DNA from: Gonatopus flavifemur
Lineage: Eukaryota; Arthropoda; Insecta; Hymenoptera; Dryinidae
Assembly: GCA_018340375.1 (NCBI GenBank)
Contig: JAFFJZ010000048.1
Coordinates: 496,001-560,000, forward strand
Reading direction: 5' to 3'
DNA length: 64,000 nt
Position numbers and translations under genes: made by a program. The notes under the pieces are model-generated. The model saw only the letters and a program-made list of their open reading frames with translations, searched no databases and had not been told where the DNA came from. Within the stretch, counting starts at the first letter, position 1. Every line of letters starts with the position of its first letter. Shown piece by piece: positions 35,416 to 47,685 of this stretch.

Positions 35416-35662
35416 GAAGAACATATAATGAACGGTTATGGAATATTCGAATGAAACTGTCTCAAATATACTTAGAACATACACAGTACATTCGGAATGT
35501 ACGATATTCATTCAATTGACATTCGATTGACGTACTGTCGTATATCCAATTCCATACGTTCGATGAATATGTACAGTATTTATGGAGCGGTCTCATTGGG
35601 ATGTGCATAGAACATATTTCGAATATTCGAAGAACGTTCATAGTATATTCTGGTGCTACTTA

Positions 35663-36187
35663 TATTATGATGGCACTATTGAGAAATTTTTCTATCTGGG
35701 TTCCAGATTTGTAATGATCCTTCAAACGGTATTCTTGGGTTCTAATGTTTTATATTATATTTTTCATATCAACTCCCAGCCTTGGTCTTTTCCTCGGAGA
35801 TTAATCTTCGACTAGGTCTTCGCCTTTTGCACCCCACAAATTATCACATTGACGTTGAGGGTTCATAGGCCCTGTGAGACATTTAAATGCTTTTCTGAAT
35901 GATTTCATCTTCGATAAGACATTGTTTACACGCAATATTTGCATCGAATGTGACGCAGATGGCCTCAAAGCAACATTTCTCTGGTACTGTGGATCGTAAG
36001 CAGTACACCATAACTATGATCAACAAGAAACTGATTGAGAATAGTAATTAACATTCGTGGAGAATGTTTATTCGTTGAAAAAATCAATTCGAGGGACTTT
36101 TGTAGAAAGATCCAGACGAGGGGGGTGGGAGGTTAGCTTTCATACTGAGAAAAATGTCATCGTTTGAAGCTTTACTTTTTGAGGTGA
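35663..36187. other. Unassigned spacer
   Basis: No gene or bounded repeat was identified. A lone CTGAGAAAAATG near 36144 resembles a CACTGAG-type end. Confidence 0.3.
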
Positions 36188-36729
36188 TCCAGATAGCACA
36201 TAGATGCCAAAAGCATTCGGAAAGATTCTTCGATAACTTCTCTCAGATTCTTTTGAAGCTAGTCACAGTGGGAAATTTTTGTGCTTTTGTTGACAAAAAT
36301 CTATCTACAGTACAATTTTCATTCGATTTCGATAATTTGTTTTTTCAAATACTCGGCAAGAGTCCCACTTTGACGTGTCACTGCCGCATTTTCGCAATTT
36401 CCAACCCAACCTAAAAAAACTCCAATCAAAGTTGAAAAAGAGTAATTGGTAAATACACAGATCACTATTTCTTGGAAAACAAGTGTTTTTCACCCGTGTA
36501 ACGTTGAGAAATATGTTGAATCACGTGATAAAGATGAATTTGTGATGGGGGAACATGAACATATCATGAAAGTTCAATAAAAATCTCATTAAAATTATAA
36601 AAATCAGAAAATTTGGAGTATCTCCATTCCTTCCCTGGTTTGTGGACGAAATCAACGGAGTTGCATACAAAATGGATGATTCACAGTGTAGGGAATCTAA
36701 AAAAGTAACAAAATCCCCATGATGTCTCT

Positions 36730-37659
36730 CAGGGGCAGACCAGGAACAAATAGGGAGGGGGGGTCATGAATGCGTTATTACCATTCAATGACCTTCTTGA
36801 TGAATGAAAAGTCAATCCAATGAACAAAAAGATATTGTGAAGATATCGTGAAGATATCTTTAAGATATCTGAATGTCTCTTGAGATTTTTCCGTATAGTT
36901 ATCTTGAAGATACATAAAAGATGCCTTATGCAACATAATCGGATAACTTGAAGATGTCTTATGCAACATAATCGGATAACTTGAAGATGTCTTTTGGAAT
37001 ATCTATTGGGGATCTTTTGCAAGATGGAAATAAGATCATTATACAGAATTCAACTTCAGACATCTTTGAGATATCTGCAAGATATCTCAAAGTTATCTCT
37101 AAGATATCTTCAAGATATCCCAAAGTTATCTTTAGGATATATTTAAGATATCTCAAAGATACATACAAGATCTCTGTACGATATATTCCATTGCTGTAAA
37201 TTAATATAATGCGAAAATAATAATCTTTGATGAACAAAAGAAGCTTTTCTCCAGATTTTTACCGTACTCACTGTCGCGACACATTCTTAGAACTTTTGGT
37301 GTTACTTGGGTATCTTAAAGATATCCCGAAGATGTCTGAAGTAGAATTCTATATGATGATCACAATTCCATCTTGCAAAAGATTCTCAAAAGATATTTCA
37401 AAAGACATCTCCAAGTTATCCGATTATGTCGCATAAGACATCTTTTATGTATCTTCAAGATAACTATACGGAAAAATCTCAAGATACATTCAGATATCTT
37501 GAAGATATCTTCACGATACCTTCACAATATCTTTTTGTTTATTGGATTGTTTTTTTAGGAGAATCCAAATTCGTCCTGAACAGATTCTAAAAAGCAGGCC
37601 ATTGAATGGTAATAACGCATTCATGACCCCCCCCCCTATTCGTTCCTGGTCTGCCCCTG
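36730..37659. repeat. Palindrome core, CAGGGGCAGACCAGGAAC ends, AAGATATC repeats
   Basis: The ends CAGGGGCAGACC and GGTCTGCCCCTG are followed inward by a run of G (or C) and TCATGAATGCGTTATTACCA. Inside, TCTTCAAGATATCT-type units fill both arms to a centre near 37200. The flanks outside are inverted copies of each other, so the unit inserted into, or grew with, a larger palindrome. Confidence 0.7.
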
Positions 37660-37943
37660 AGAGACCCCGTGGGGGTTTTGTTATTTTTTTAGATTCCCTA
37701 CACTGTGAATCAACCATTTTGTATGCAACCCCGTTGATTTAATCCAGAAATCAGAGAAGGAATAGAGGTACTCCAAATTTTCTGATTTTTATAATTTTTT
37801 ATGAGATTTTTATTGAATTTCCATGACATGTTCATGTTCCCCTATCACAAATTCATCTTTATCACGTGAATCAACATATTTCTCAACGTTACACGGGTGA
37901 AAAACACTTGTTTTTCAAGAAATAGTGATCTGTGGATTCATAA

Positions 37944-38590
37944 CCCGTGTGGAAATATTTCGCTGAAAAATGTCTGCAAAACTATTAAAAAGTCTCTGAA
38001 AAAAAATGAAAAAACTCTAAGAAACTCTGACAAACTCTGAGAATCCCTGATATTTTGATGAGCAATCTAATATTTTTGGGACATTCTTTACAGACTTTTT
38101 TAAGACTTTTTTCAGAGTTTCTCACAGTTTTTTCATACTTTTTCAGAGAAATAGTAACGATATTGCACTCTGAAAGAACTCTGACAGAACTCTAATAAAT
38201 TGTTGACATTTTTCTGATTATTGAAAGATCCTGAAATTCAATCAATACATTCATATGCCGTATTCAAATATCATGTGTGAAGAAGTGTTTGGAAATTTTT
38301 TAATTTTTTTCTAAAAGTCAGAAAAATGTTAACAATCCATCAGAGTTTTGTCAGAGTTTTTTCAGAGTGCAATTTTGTTACTATTTGTCTGAAAAAGAAT
38401 GAAAAAACTCTGAGAAACTTTGAAAAAAGTCTGAAAAAAGTCTGTAAAGAATGTCCCAAAAATATGAGATTTCTCATCAAAATTCCAGAGATTCTCAGAG
38501 TTTGTCAGAGTTTCTCAGAATTTTTTCATTTTTTTTCAGAGATTTTTCATAGTTTTACAGACATTTTTCAGCGAAATATTTCCATACGGG
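37944..38590. mobile_element. Nested element, CCCGTGTGGAAATATTTCGC ends, AA duplication
   Basis: 647 bp with GCGAAATATTTCCATACGGG at the right and AA on both sides. It interrupts only the right arm of the giant palindrome, whose left arm at about 36440 shows the uninterrupted version. Sub-terminal TCAGAGTTTCTCAGAGT-type repeats fill the arms. Confidence 0.8.
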
Positions 38591-38916
38591 AAATTACTCT
38601 TTTTCAACTTTGATTGGAGTTTTTTTAGGTTAGGTTGGAAATCGCGAAAATGCGGCAGTGACACGTCAAAGTGGGACTCTTTCCGAGTGTTTGAAAAAAA
38701 AATTCTCGAAATCGCATGAAAATTGCGCTGTAGACAGATTTTTGTCAACAAAAGCACCAAAATTTCCCACTTTGCGGTTGTGCTATATGGGAAGTTAGCG
38801 ACATTGAAGATTGTCGACCGAGTTAATGAATTCTAAATTGTAACTGCTCATGATTCGCGATCATTTTTATCATCAACGATAGTAAGAAAACCACAAAAAA
38901 AGCCTACAAATTTTTA

Positions 38917-40297
38917 TCATCGCTGATGGCAAAGATGATCAGGGTTCGAAAGCAGTGACAGTCGAAATATTCTGATGTGCTTGGCAAACGAAGGAAAATA
39001 GAAATCTTGAACAATGAAATGAATGTAAATGTGAAAAAAATTTTGACCGATCCTTGGGAAGTTATAGATAAATTTGATTGGCCTATCACAATATTGGTTT
39101 ACTCACGTTTCCATGACCGATGAAAAATAATTGTACTCATTTATAGGATGATCGCAAACATCTTCAAATTCCTTAAGAAAGATTTCAGAGACAATTTCCA
39201 TCCCTTGACGATCAGCAAGATCTTCGTTGAGAGTCTGGTTATCACTCCGCTGTGAGTGCTATTCAACAAAAAGATATTGTCCAAATTTGGAATCTGATTC
39301 ATAGTCAAGTAAATGGTTATCCAAAACAGTCTCATTTGGAAGTTCTAAGCATGTTCATAGCATATCTGAAACATTCGTGTGTCACTTGGGTACACGGAGA
39401 GAAATTCGTAGTTAAATTTACTATGTTATTATTGTTCCCGAGGAACAGACTGAATTCTGTCGGATTTTACTATGAAGGGCATATTTTTACTATGGTATAA
39501 CAATAGAATGCTGATCATATTTACTATGTTTTATGGGGGAACCCGTCATAGTTCAGTCTGTTCCTCGGAAACAATAATAACATAGTAAATTTAACTACAA
39601 ATTTCTCTCCGTGTATAATCATCAGCGTGGTCAGGAATCAACAGGAGAGATAGACACAATTCCTGGCTACGCTAATGCACACAATTCTGTGTGATTTTGT
39701 AAGAGTTCAAATCTCCCGTGAAAATTCACGCATAGTTAGGAATTGAAAGCTCAACAGGAGAATTCATGGAAGATCGCTGAAATCGAGCCACTCTTAGATA
39801 TCTACAGATCGGATTATCGATTCGTGTCACAAAGTTTCGAATATATGGGTGTTATTATTATACAATCGTATGGAGTGATGAGCAAACAAGAGAACAAAAG
39901 TGCTGGGACCGGAATATATTGGTCAATCCAATTAACAGGAGTATTTGATTGGATGCAGGCCGTTGAATCTCAACGTTTTTGGCATCACTGCCTTCCTTCC
40001 ATTGTTTTCAAAATCATTCAGATTGAAAACTTAGATCCGTGCAAATCACTCTACTCCGCTTGAATATTGCAGTCATATCACTGCAATATTACAATATCAT
40101 TGCAACATCAGCTGCTCGGTTGGAGGATAGAATGATGCAGAACGAAGTCATATTTAGGTATAATTCGTGAAAGGAATTGATGAACTCGTGAATGTTATAC
40201 TGGTGCCGGATGCAGTCAACTCTCGTTTGGGATTCATCCATAAAAAGTTGCATTGTGAGTTCGGACGAGTACGGTGTTTTGTCTATCATTCCTTCAG
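38917..40297 (-). CDS. M13 (neprilysin-type) metallopeptidase, downstream exons
   Basis: Minus strand. The exon from 40297 (after TTGTGGATTTCAG) to about 40152 encodes a CIRHQY region like the Cys...QY block after the zinc site in M13 peptidases. The exon 39249-39107 (acceptor CACTCACAG, donor GTGAGT) encodes NEDLADRQG. This matches the M13 motif ENxADxGG, whose Glu is the third zinc ligand and whose Asp supports catalysis. A last exon 39052-38917 joins in phase after a 54-nt intron and ends at TGA, but its match to the usual C terminus is weak. No canonical donor is visible after 40152, so the gene may be damaged or the junction misread. The HExxH exon is at 56229-56296. The MITE at 39393-39613 lies in the intron. 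Such enzymes are usually membrane-bound or secreted and cleave small peptides. Confidence 0.65.
39393..39613. mobile_element. Palindromic MITE, CACGGAGAGAAATT ends, TA duplication
   Basis: 221 bp; TAGTTAAATTTACTATGTTA pairs with TAACATAGTAAATTTAACTA. TA flanks both sides. It lies between two M13 exons, so it must be spliced out if the gene is live. Confidence 0.9.
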
Positions 40298-40879
40298 CTG
40301 AAATCCACAAATAAATACATAGTGTTGGCATGTTAACTGGCTAACCGATTGGATTATATTAGACTTGGGCATTGTAGTTCACTTCACTAGAGTAGTTCAG
40401 TATATCTCGTTCACTAAATTGAAGTAGTTCGGTGATATACTCCAATTGAGCTAAATAGTTCAATTATTCTCGTGAAGAATAATCTAATGAAGAATTCGTA
40501 AATATCCATGAATTAGGGGGACATTTCTTTGGTTCTCTCTGTTCCCTCACATAATGTTCCACGCAAAGTGATAAGGGCATAGAAAATCGAGTCCCTATAA
40601 CAGGGTCTGGGCAACGATGTTGCAAAAATGTTGTGTTCCAAATTTTATCCTTCTGATTTGGTATTGCATCTATCTAAAACCATTAATTTCGTAACATGAG
40701 CAATGGATCTATTCTCATTTTACAAACTGAACCAAGAATTTAAATTAGTTCTCACTTATTTTGAATAAAGTTCTCACAACTTAATTTAGTATCCTCTATG
40801 AACTATTTTCCGGTCCCATTTTCTTTACCTATTATGCATAATCTAGAATTTACAGTGAATAAAAATTGTATACTCTCTG
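40298..40879. other. Intronic spacer
   Basis: Start of the long M13 intron on the minus-strand reading. No element boundaries or coding segments were identified. Confidence 0.3.
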
Positions 40880-41125
40880 AATCTGAAAGAGTGAAAAATC
40901 GCACGTTTCACTCCACTAAGTGTCAGAAGTGAGCCTGTCCGCTTCGAGTGGAGTTTTCACTCGTTTCGAGTGACCGCTCACTCTTTTAGAGTGAAAAATT
41001 CACTCTAGCGTCGAAGTGGTTGTGAATTTCTAGCCTCAAATCTTAGAATATCACTCTAAAAGAGTGGAAATTTCACTCGAAAATTCCACAGGCTCACTTC
41101 TGGCTGGCTAAAGAGTGAAATCTCA
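40880..41125. repeat. GAGTGAAA/TTTCACTC palindromic repeat block
   Basis: AGAGTGAAAAAT and TTTCACTC alternate in both orientations with partial symmetry around GAAGTGAGCCTGT / ACAGGCTCACTTC. Likely a MITE with unresolved ends. A related block is at about 43264-43432. Confidence 0.5.
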
Positions 41126-41450
41126 CTCCAAGTTCGGTTTATCACGATTCACTATTGCATTTGAGATCCGTTGAATTATTCCATCCGATTCAATCAGGGT
41201 TATGAATGAGTATCGACTCTCAAAAATGGTCGAAGGGTTGCTCGAAACATTGAAAGTATTCACCATAACATATAATGTTGATTGGGTTGCGCATTTGAAC
41301 AGACACAAACATCCTTCGAGTTTTCTGATAATTCACCGAAGGATTAGGTTATTACTATCTTTGTCTCTCTACTGGAATCATCACGCCTATCCACGCACTT
41401 ACGCTCTCGGTAGCCCTAGTCCGCGCGCGCGGTCATCAATGACTCTGATG

Positions 41451-43908
41451 TAGAGATGGGCGATCTCGATTCGATCTCGATTCAAATCGATTATTTGCTC
41501 TCGATTAATCGATTTTTTGAATCGACCTCTATGCATTCGATCTGCCGATTAATCGATCATTTCAACCGATTTTTCGATCCGATTCATTGAAAATAAGGAT
41601 AGCACACTCTCTGAAATTTGACCTTCGCTAATCACTTTTTTGTGTGTATATAAAGTCCATAAATTCTGTGTTAAAATTTTATTTCCGATTTGTATTGATT
41701 TCGTATAGATTTGTGTTGTATTTTGGAAATTAATGCTGATTTGAGTATAATCTGTACACAATCCCGGTGTGTATATAAGTCCATCAATTCGGTGTTGGAT
41801 TTTTTAAAAAGTGAATCGATCAGAAATCGATTGTGCCGAAAATTTATTTCAACCCATATAGCCTAGTACACAGAAAAAAATCTTGATTCCACACCCATTG
41901 TCTCACACATAACGAAAAGAATATTTTTCTTGTTCCAAGTGAACTTGCTTTGGATCAAGAAAATATTGTTCTGATTCAAATTTAGGTTTCAAATTGTTCT
42001 TTGACCGAAACAATATTCTCTTCATTCAAAGTGAGTTCACTTGGAACAAGAAAAATATTGTTTTTCTTATCTTCAGAACATTGGCAAAATATGTCTTTGC
42101 AGTATCTTATGTCATTTTTTTGCTAATAATATGGCGAGAATGTCTCCAGAACATTCCAATTGCTGTTGGTGACATGAGACATCCTAGAGAGGTTCTGAGG
42201 ATAATCCTAAGACGTTTTGAAATATTTGTGTTATGTGGGGAGAACGAAATATAGCCCTTCTACAGTTATTTTTTATAACTCTCCTTCTCCATATTCATAT
42301 CTTTATGCACACGGTACCTTTAGAAAAATAGAGAGAACCACACACTGATCTCTATTATACACGGAATGGAAAATGAATAAAAATCGTTATGACGAGCAGA
42401 AGACCACAATTGCCATTTGCATTTTGGACGACATGGATAAAAATCGAGGAACCCTCAAAATTATATGGAGTTCTTGTTGCATAATTCACATATTGAATAT
42501 GAAATGAAGCATAAAAGTTTATTCTATGATGTATATCCCACAATTAAAAGTGAATACAATCATTCATCCAATTGAAACGTTCATGAAGACTCAGAATAAA
42601 TAAAAATTATTAAATAATTATTCCTCGTATTTATAAATATATTCAACTAGATGAATTATTGTATTTCATGGTATTTTGTTAAATATACATTCCAAAAATA
42701 ATTTTTCATGCTTTACTTTATATTCAGTATACGAGTTTATGCAAAAATGAATCCATAAAGTTTTGAATTTCCCTCCATTTTCAACCACTCAGCCCAAAAT
42801 GCAATGGCTGCTGAAAATCTTTCATCATGTTCAATTCGTTACAAATATTATGCATTGCGAACTCCGTTATAATGGAGATCAGAGGATCCGAGTCGAAAGA
42901 TTTCTCGTCTTTTTTTTCAACAGTGTCACACGCTTCAGCAGAGTTGAATTGCAGAAATTGCTAACGCAATGTCAAAAGCATGGCCCGGATCACGTTTTTT
43001 CTTTCTGAAGAAAATGAAGTGATTAGTTGAATTCTCCTTCCGAGCCGATCAGCGTGGAAGGATGGATGGAAAACGTGATAATCTGAGCAGATCTAAACCT
43101 TTTTTCCCGGGTTGAGCTCAATGTTTCTGATACATCGGATTATACGAACATGATTTGTGAATCTCACAATATATTGAAAATAGGCGAATCTTGACTGAAA
43201 TATTTGGGGTGGATGTTTTACTTTATTGATTGAACAGTTAAAATTGTGCGATTCCAGGAAGAGTGGAAATTCCATTCTTATAGAGTGGAAAATGACTTAT
43301 AAAATAAAAAATGTATACGTCCCATGAAAGTGAGAAATCACTTTGAATTTGAAAGTGAATTCTCACTCTATGAGGGTTGGTTTTCATTCTATTCTAGTGA
43401 AATTTTCACTTTTCCTGAGGTTGCACCATTTGGAATTTTCAAGAGAGAGATTTGATGTTTGTCAAAACTAAGATGAAGCGACTCTATCAAGGGTATTTTC
43501 AACATAGCCATCAGTGGTTTCCGATTTCTTCAGATGCAGATCTAGGTCAAATTTTTAACAAATATAAAACAATTGACAAATATTTTTATACTTTTTGGAT
43601 CGGTTGTAAAGGAGACGTGGATTTGAATTCTGAGACGATCGAAAGCACTCTTACTGTATCGTCATAATATTTTGTGTGATATAAAATATATTTTGTGTTA
43701 TCTGAACTGATGAAATAGAGATCAGATGACATCATAAGTGTAATAACATAAAACAGGTATTGTGATCATAGAGGAAAATCCGATTAAAAAAAGATCGATC
43801 TGGTGGAAAATCGATCATTTTCCCCGATTAATCGATTAATCGAGATCGAAAATTTTTCGATCCGCCGATTTTCGAAAATCGATTATTTTTCAAGATCGCC
43901 CATCTCTA
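41451..43908. mobile_element. 2.46-kb non-autonomous hAT, TAGAGATGGGCGATCTCGAT ends, perfect 8-bp duplication
   Basis: It runs from TAGAGATGGGCGATCTCG to AAGATCGCCCATCTCTA and is flanked by an exact CTCTGATG at 41443-41450 and 43909-43916. Arms of 100-150 bp carry GATTAATCGAT-type repeats. AGAGATGGGC ends with 8-bp duplications are typical of hAT. The interior (smaller repeats at 41869-42070 and 43264-43432, plus short frames) has no transposase. Confidence 0.88.
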
Positions 43909-43938
43909 CTCTGATGGTCCATAACTTGCCCCCCCATG

Positions 43939-44703
43939 CAGGCCCGGATCAAGGGGGGGAGGGGCAAACAGGACATCTTGCTCCGGGCGGCAATATCAGG
44001 GGGGCGGCACAACAAGTACTAATCGAAATTTTCCATTTCAAACCCAATGTGAAAAATAATTATAGTTTTATGTTCACTGTAAAAGAATTATGTGAGAATT
44101 ACACAATATAGCATTGGTAATATGTTAGCCAATGATATATTGTGGAATTTTAGAAGGAGTTTGTCATTTCCCCCAATGATTTATGATGTGATTTCACCGA
44201 AAATTGTGATTTTATGCAATATAACATTGTGAGAATTCACAATAATGTTCTGTATACTACCAATGATATATTATGGACTACATGAAATTTTTTTACAGTG
44301 TATGCAGTAAGCAGAAATACTCTAACAATCATATTGGAAATCAATTTCGAGTGTACGTGTAAATGTGATATGGAATTAAAATTTCCAAAAGTTACAATTT
44401 TTAAGAACTTCAATTGAGTCGGACAGAGAATAAAAAATTTCAAAAGTGTGAGTTTCTTTCATTTTCAAGGAATATTGTTTCTCAAAATCATTTTTTTTTA
44501 ATTTATAGTTCTATGATTCTGATGAACAAATCGGTTTCTTACTTTAAAACGCCTATCTCTATATCACACATTTTGAACATCATAAAATAGTAATGTTTTG
44601 GGTTTCATCAAATTTCCTATTATTCTGAAGAGACGAAAGGTGGGGGGGGGGGCGGCCAATTCCATCTTTGTACACCCACGAGAATGCTCTAGATCCGGGC
44701 CTG
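43939..44703. mobile_element. hAT-type MITE, CAGGCCCGGATC ends
   Basis: 765 bp between CAGGCCCGGATC and GATCCGGGCCTG, with G- or C-runs and GGCGGC just inside. The 8-bp flanks CCCCCATG and CCCCAATG differ at one position, consistent with an old hAT duplication. It sits 22 bp from the hAT at 41451-43908. Confidence 0.75.
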
Positions 44704-45122
44704 CCCCAATGAGTGGAAGGGGATCTATGATCAGTGTTTCGTAATCGGTTTGAAACCAGCCTTCAAATGTCATGATAAAAACACGGGGGTCCGGTTCGAA
44801 GAAACCATCTTGACCTCTAAATGACCTTCAAAATTATCTCTGAGGAATTTTTTAAGGTCAGCACCATAGTTCCTCCCTGGAACTCTAAACTTTTTATCCG
44901 TGACATTTTTTTTCCATCTCTACTAGTTTCGGAGATATTTGACTATATCACTTAAAATGGTCCACTCTGTATAGTTATATATGTGACTACACATGGAGAG
45001 TTATTTTCACTATATATAGTCGCTTTCATATAACTATAAGTATATGACTATACACAAATTCCAATAATACTTATATAAATTTCGATAATTATGTATAGGT
45101 CATATATAATCCTTTTTTACTA
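44704..45122. other. Spacer with a one-ended GTAAAA element
   Basis: 44970-45120 matches the right half of the 2638-2877 MITE and ends ATAATCCTTTTTTACTA. The rest (44704-44970) is unassigned. Confidence 0.4.
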
Positions 45123-45388
45123 CACGGAGAAAAAGGTATCTTAAAAAGTACCATAATTTATGGATTTTCTGCGCTGGTCTTACCGAGTCTAAATATTTAC
45201 CTGAAAAAACCTCTAAAAGTACCATAATGTCTTGGACTTTTATACGGAAGGTACCATACTTATTTCAAAAAGTCCAAGAAATTATGGTACTTTTAGAGAT
45301 TCATGCAAGTGAATATTCCGACTCGGGTCAGACCAGCGCTGAAAATCCATAAATTATGGTATTTTTCAAGATATCTGTTTTCTCAGTG
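45123..45388. mobile_element. Palindromic MITE with mixed CACGGAG / CTCAGTG ends, TA duplication
   Basis: Left end CACGGAGAAAAAGGTATC, right end GATATCTGTTTTCTCAGTG, TA on both sides. Inner arms pair along most of the length (CCATAATTTATGGATTTTC). The two ends belong to different end variants, linking them. Confidence 0.9.
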
Positions 45389-46164
45389 TAGGGAATGTAT
45401 GTTTGAAAATAATCATATATGGTCGAAATCAATATATACTCATATATGATCCCGTATATGTTTATATATGTTCATATGTATTTTATATACGCTAATATAC
45501 AACCATACATGAATTATTTTTTCCGGGCAGTGATAATAATCTATTCCACATTTGAGTAGCACTTCTCAAGAGGTGAGGCATAATACTACTAATTCACTAG
45601 GAAATGTTGTGATTTTTGTTGTATCATTTTTCTTCGTGTATCTTCCATATTTTCAGGCATGCTAGCGACTCACTTCTCTCACTTTTTTCCATTTCCCTCA
45701 CTATCCCTCACTTATTTTGTGAATTCTCACTTTTCTCACTTTTTCCATGATCAGTGTGTCAATATTGTCCAATTCCAATTATTATTTTTTTTTATTTCGT
45801 CATATATTTCATCCAACAATGATAAGCGAGGGTTGCTTCCGTTAGTACTAGGGTTTTTGTGTTATGATTCACAGGAATCATTTAGAATTATTCAATTTAG
45901 TCGAGGAAGATTATTGTATTATATTAAAAGTGTTACCAAAAATCTGACTGCGGGAAATAGCGAAGGAAAGGAATGAGAAGCAAACTTAAAAATCGAAATA
46001 TCACTAATCATCGAACTAATCAAACTAACTTCCAAGATAACATTGACTGCGTGCAAAACTTGAGACCGTTATTAACGCGAGAATTTGCGTGTGATTTGCG
46101 TGCAACCCACCTGTGATCCATACTGTTGCTCGCAAATCGCGCGCCATGATCTAGTGCATATCTT
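45389..46164. other. CATATATG remnant and unassigned spacer
   Basis: 45394-45527 is a one-ended CATATATG repeat block closing in TTTTTTCCGGG. The 105-codon plus-strand frame at 45659 is hydrophobic and low-complexity; I do not treat it as a gene. Confidence 0.35.
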
Positions 46165-46461
46165 CCCGGGAAAAAATAATTCATATATGGTCGTATATGA
46201 GCGTGTATGAATTATATATGAATCATATATGAACATATATGAAATACATATGAACATATATAAACATATATGAGATCGTATATGAGCATATATGGATTTT
46301 GGCCATATATGATCATGTATGAATGAGACTATATATGTCCATATGTGATCATATTCAATCATACATTATCATATACATCCATATATGGACAAAAAATGTC
46401 ACAATGTTACATGGAATGTGATGAAAAACCAAAGGAGAGAGAAGTAAGATCAATGCTGATA

Positions 46462-47562
46462 CACTGTAAAAAAAAACTGGAAATTTACTGTGCAACTGGA
46501 CTGGAAATTTCCAGTGCTAGTACTGGAATATCCATATTCCAGTATGTACCGAGATTTTGTTGTTACGTTACTGAAAATTTACCAAGCATAACTGAAAATT
46601 CAGTCATTGTACTGGAATTTTCAAGTTTGAGATGATGTACTGAAATTTTGCCATGATTTCGCGAAAATTTTACCGGATCGTACTACAATTTTATAGTTCT
46701 TGTGCACCAAAAAAAAATATTCCCCCAAAAAGGACTTGAGAAAAAATTTGGAATTTAGAAAAAAAAACCTAATCGTTGGTATACTGGAATTATACAGGTT
46801 TTTAACTGCAATTCTCAGGTTTTGTGATGGAATTTTCCAGTTACTATGCAATTGAATTATACAGGTTTTGAACTGCAATTTTCAGGTCGTGTGATGGAAT
46901 TTTCCAGTTGCTATGCAACGGAATTTAATCACTGTTGCACTGAAATTTTCCACTTCTATTGGACTTCGTCATTTCTGGCAGGAAAAATTTCAAGTCTTTA
47001 TATTAAAAATTTCCTGATTGAGATTTTGAATAATAATTGTAATTGTAGCCAATGAAATTGATATATGAGGTTTTTCCAAGACTTATCCTCTTGTGTTCTA
47101 GATATGAAGCATATGTAGTAACCCAAGCTGGCCTTCCAACATGTCGCGCTATAGCTCATCGGTTAGGTCTTAGGTTTCAGTTGGTAGGCAGGTAGAAAAG
47201 TGTGGGTTCAAATCCTGTTAGGTAGACATGAGTTTCTGTCCATCCAAATGAACGATCAAAAGTTTCTCAATCATCTTGGAACACAAGGACCCTGCAAAAT
47301 CACTTTGCGTGAGCAATTTTTTTTCAATTTTCATGGATATTTTCAGCATTAATTTTCCAGTACATGTCCTGGAAAAGTCCAGCTCGTGTACTGAAAAATT
47401 CCAGTACCGAGGCTCAGAAAATTTCCAGTTTTGATGCGGGAATTCCATAACGTTTGCACTGAATTTTTGCAGTACAAATGTGCTGAAATTTTCCGGTACA
47501 TGTACAGGTTAATGACTTCCAGTACATGTACTGGAATTTTCCGGTGAAATTTTTTTACAGTG
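46462..47562. mobile_element. Nested element, CACTGTAAAAAAAAACTGG ends, TA duplication
   Basis: 1101 bp from CACTGTAAAAAAAAAC to TTTTTTTACAGTG, TA on both sides. Both arms are built of CTGGAAATTTCCAGT-like inverted units of 15-20 bp, over about 550 bp and 240 bp. It holds a tRNA-like module. Confidence 0.85.
47150..47222 (+). ncRNA. tRNA-like pol III module
   Basis: TAGCTCATCGG (47152-47162) matches box A with one mismatch; GGTTCAAATCC (47205-47215) is a good box B. The span is slightly long for a plain tRNA. It lies in the interior of the 46462-47562 element; cloverleaf not verified. Confidence 0.5.
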
Positions 47563-47685
47563 TAGATTCCCCACTTTCACATATGACCATATATGAACAT
47601 ATATGGCCAAAATCCATATATGCTCATATATGAATGCATATATGAATCCATATATGGGTCCATATATGGAATTTTTTTTCCCGGG

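Larger units (their letters stand above)
31610..35662. mobile_element. Outer element of a three-level nest, CAGAATATAC arms
   Basis: Left arm 31612-31890 and right arm 35417-35660 are inverted copies (CCCCAGAATATACCATGAAC against GTTCATAGTATATTCTGGTG). The spacer 31890-32150 contains an open frame. Inserted within it is the 32188-35415 element. A half copy is at 3006-3195. Confidence 0.7.
36188..38791. mobile_element. Giant palindrome (about 2.6 kb), CCATATAGCACA-type ends
   Basis: The left arm from about 36263 (GTGGGAAATTTTTGTGCTTT) pairs with the right arm to about 38775, apart from the insertion at 37944-38590. The extreme right end CTATATGGG matches the CCCATATAGC class; the left end is degraded. 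The core is the 36730-37659 element. All open frames here are mirrored on the opposite strand, as palindromes give. Confidence 0.75.
46165..47685. mobile_element. CATATATG-repeat element, CCCGGGAAAAAA ends, TT duplication
   Basis: Opens CCCGGGAAAAAATAATTC and closes GGAATTTTTTTTCCCGGG, with TT on both sides. Arms are arrays of ATATATGANCATATATG units. The 46462-47562 element is nested in the centre. Confidence 0.8.

Noticed and set aside
36729..37558. Paired frames on both strands with HLQVIRLCCIRHLQ-like peptides
   Set aside because: Mirror products of the AAGATATC palindrome.
39743..40063. 106-codon plus-strand frame
   Set aside because: No domain, no splice or start context, and it lies in an intron-like region next to minus-strand exons.
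46165..46400. CATATATG array as a satellite or telomere
   Set aside because: It has mirrored arms, CCCGGG ends and a TT duplication, so it is a transposable element; no TTAGG telomere repeat was seen.
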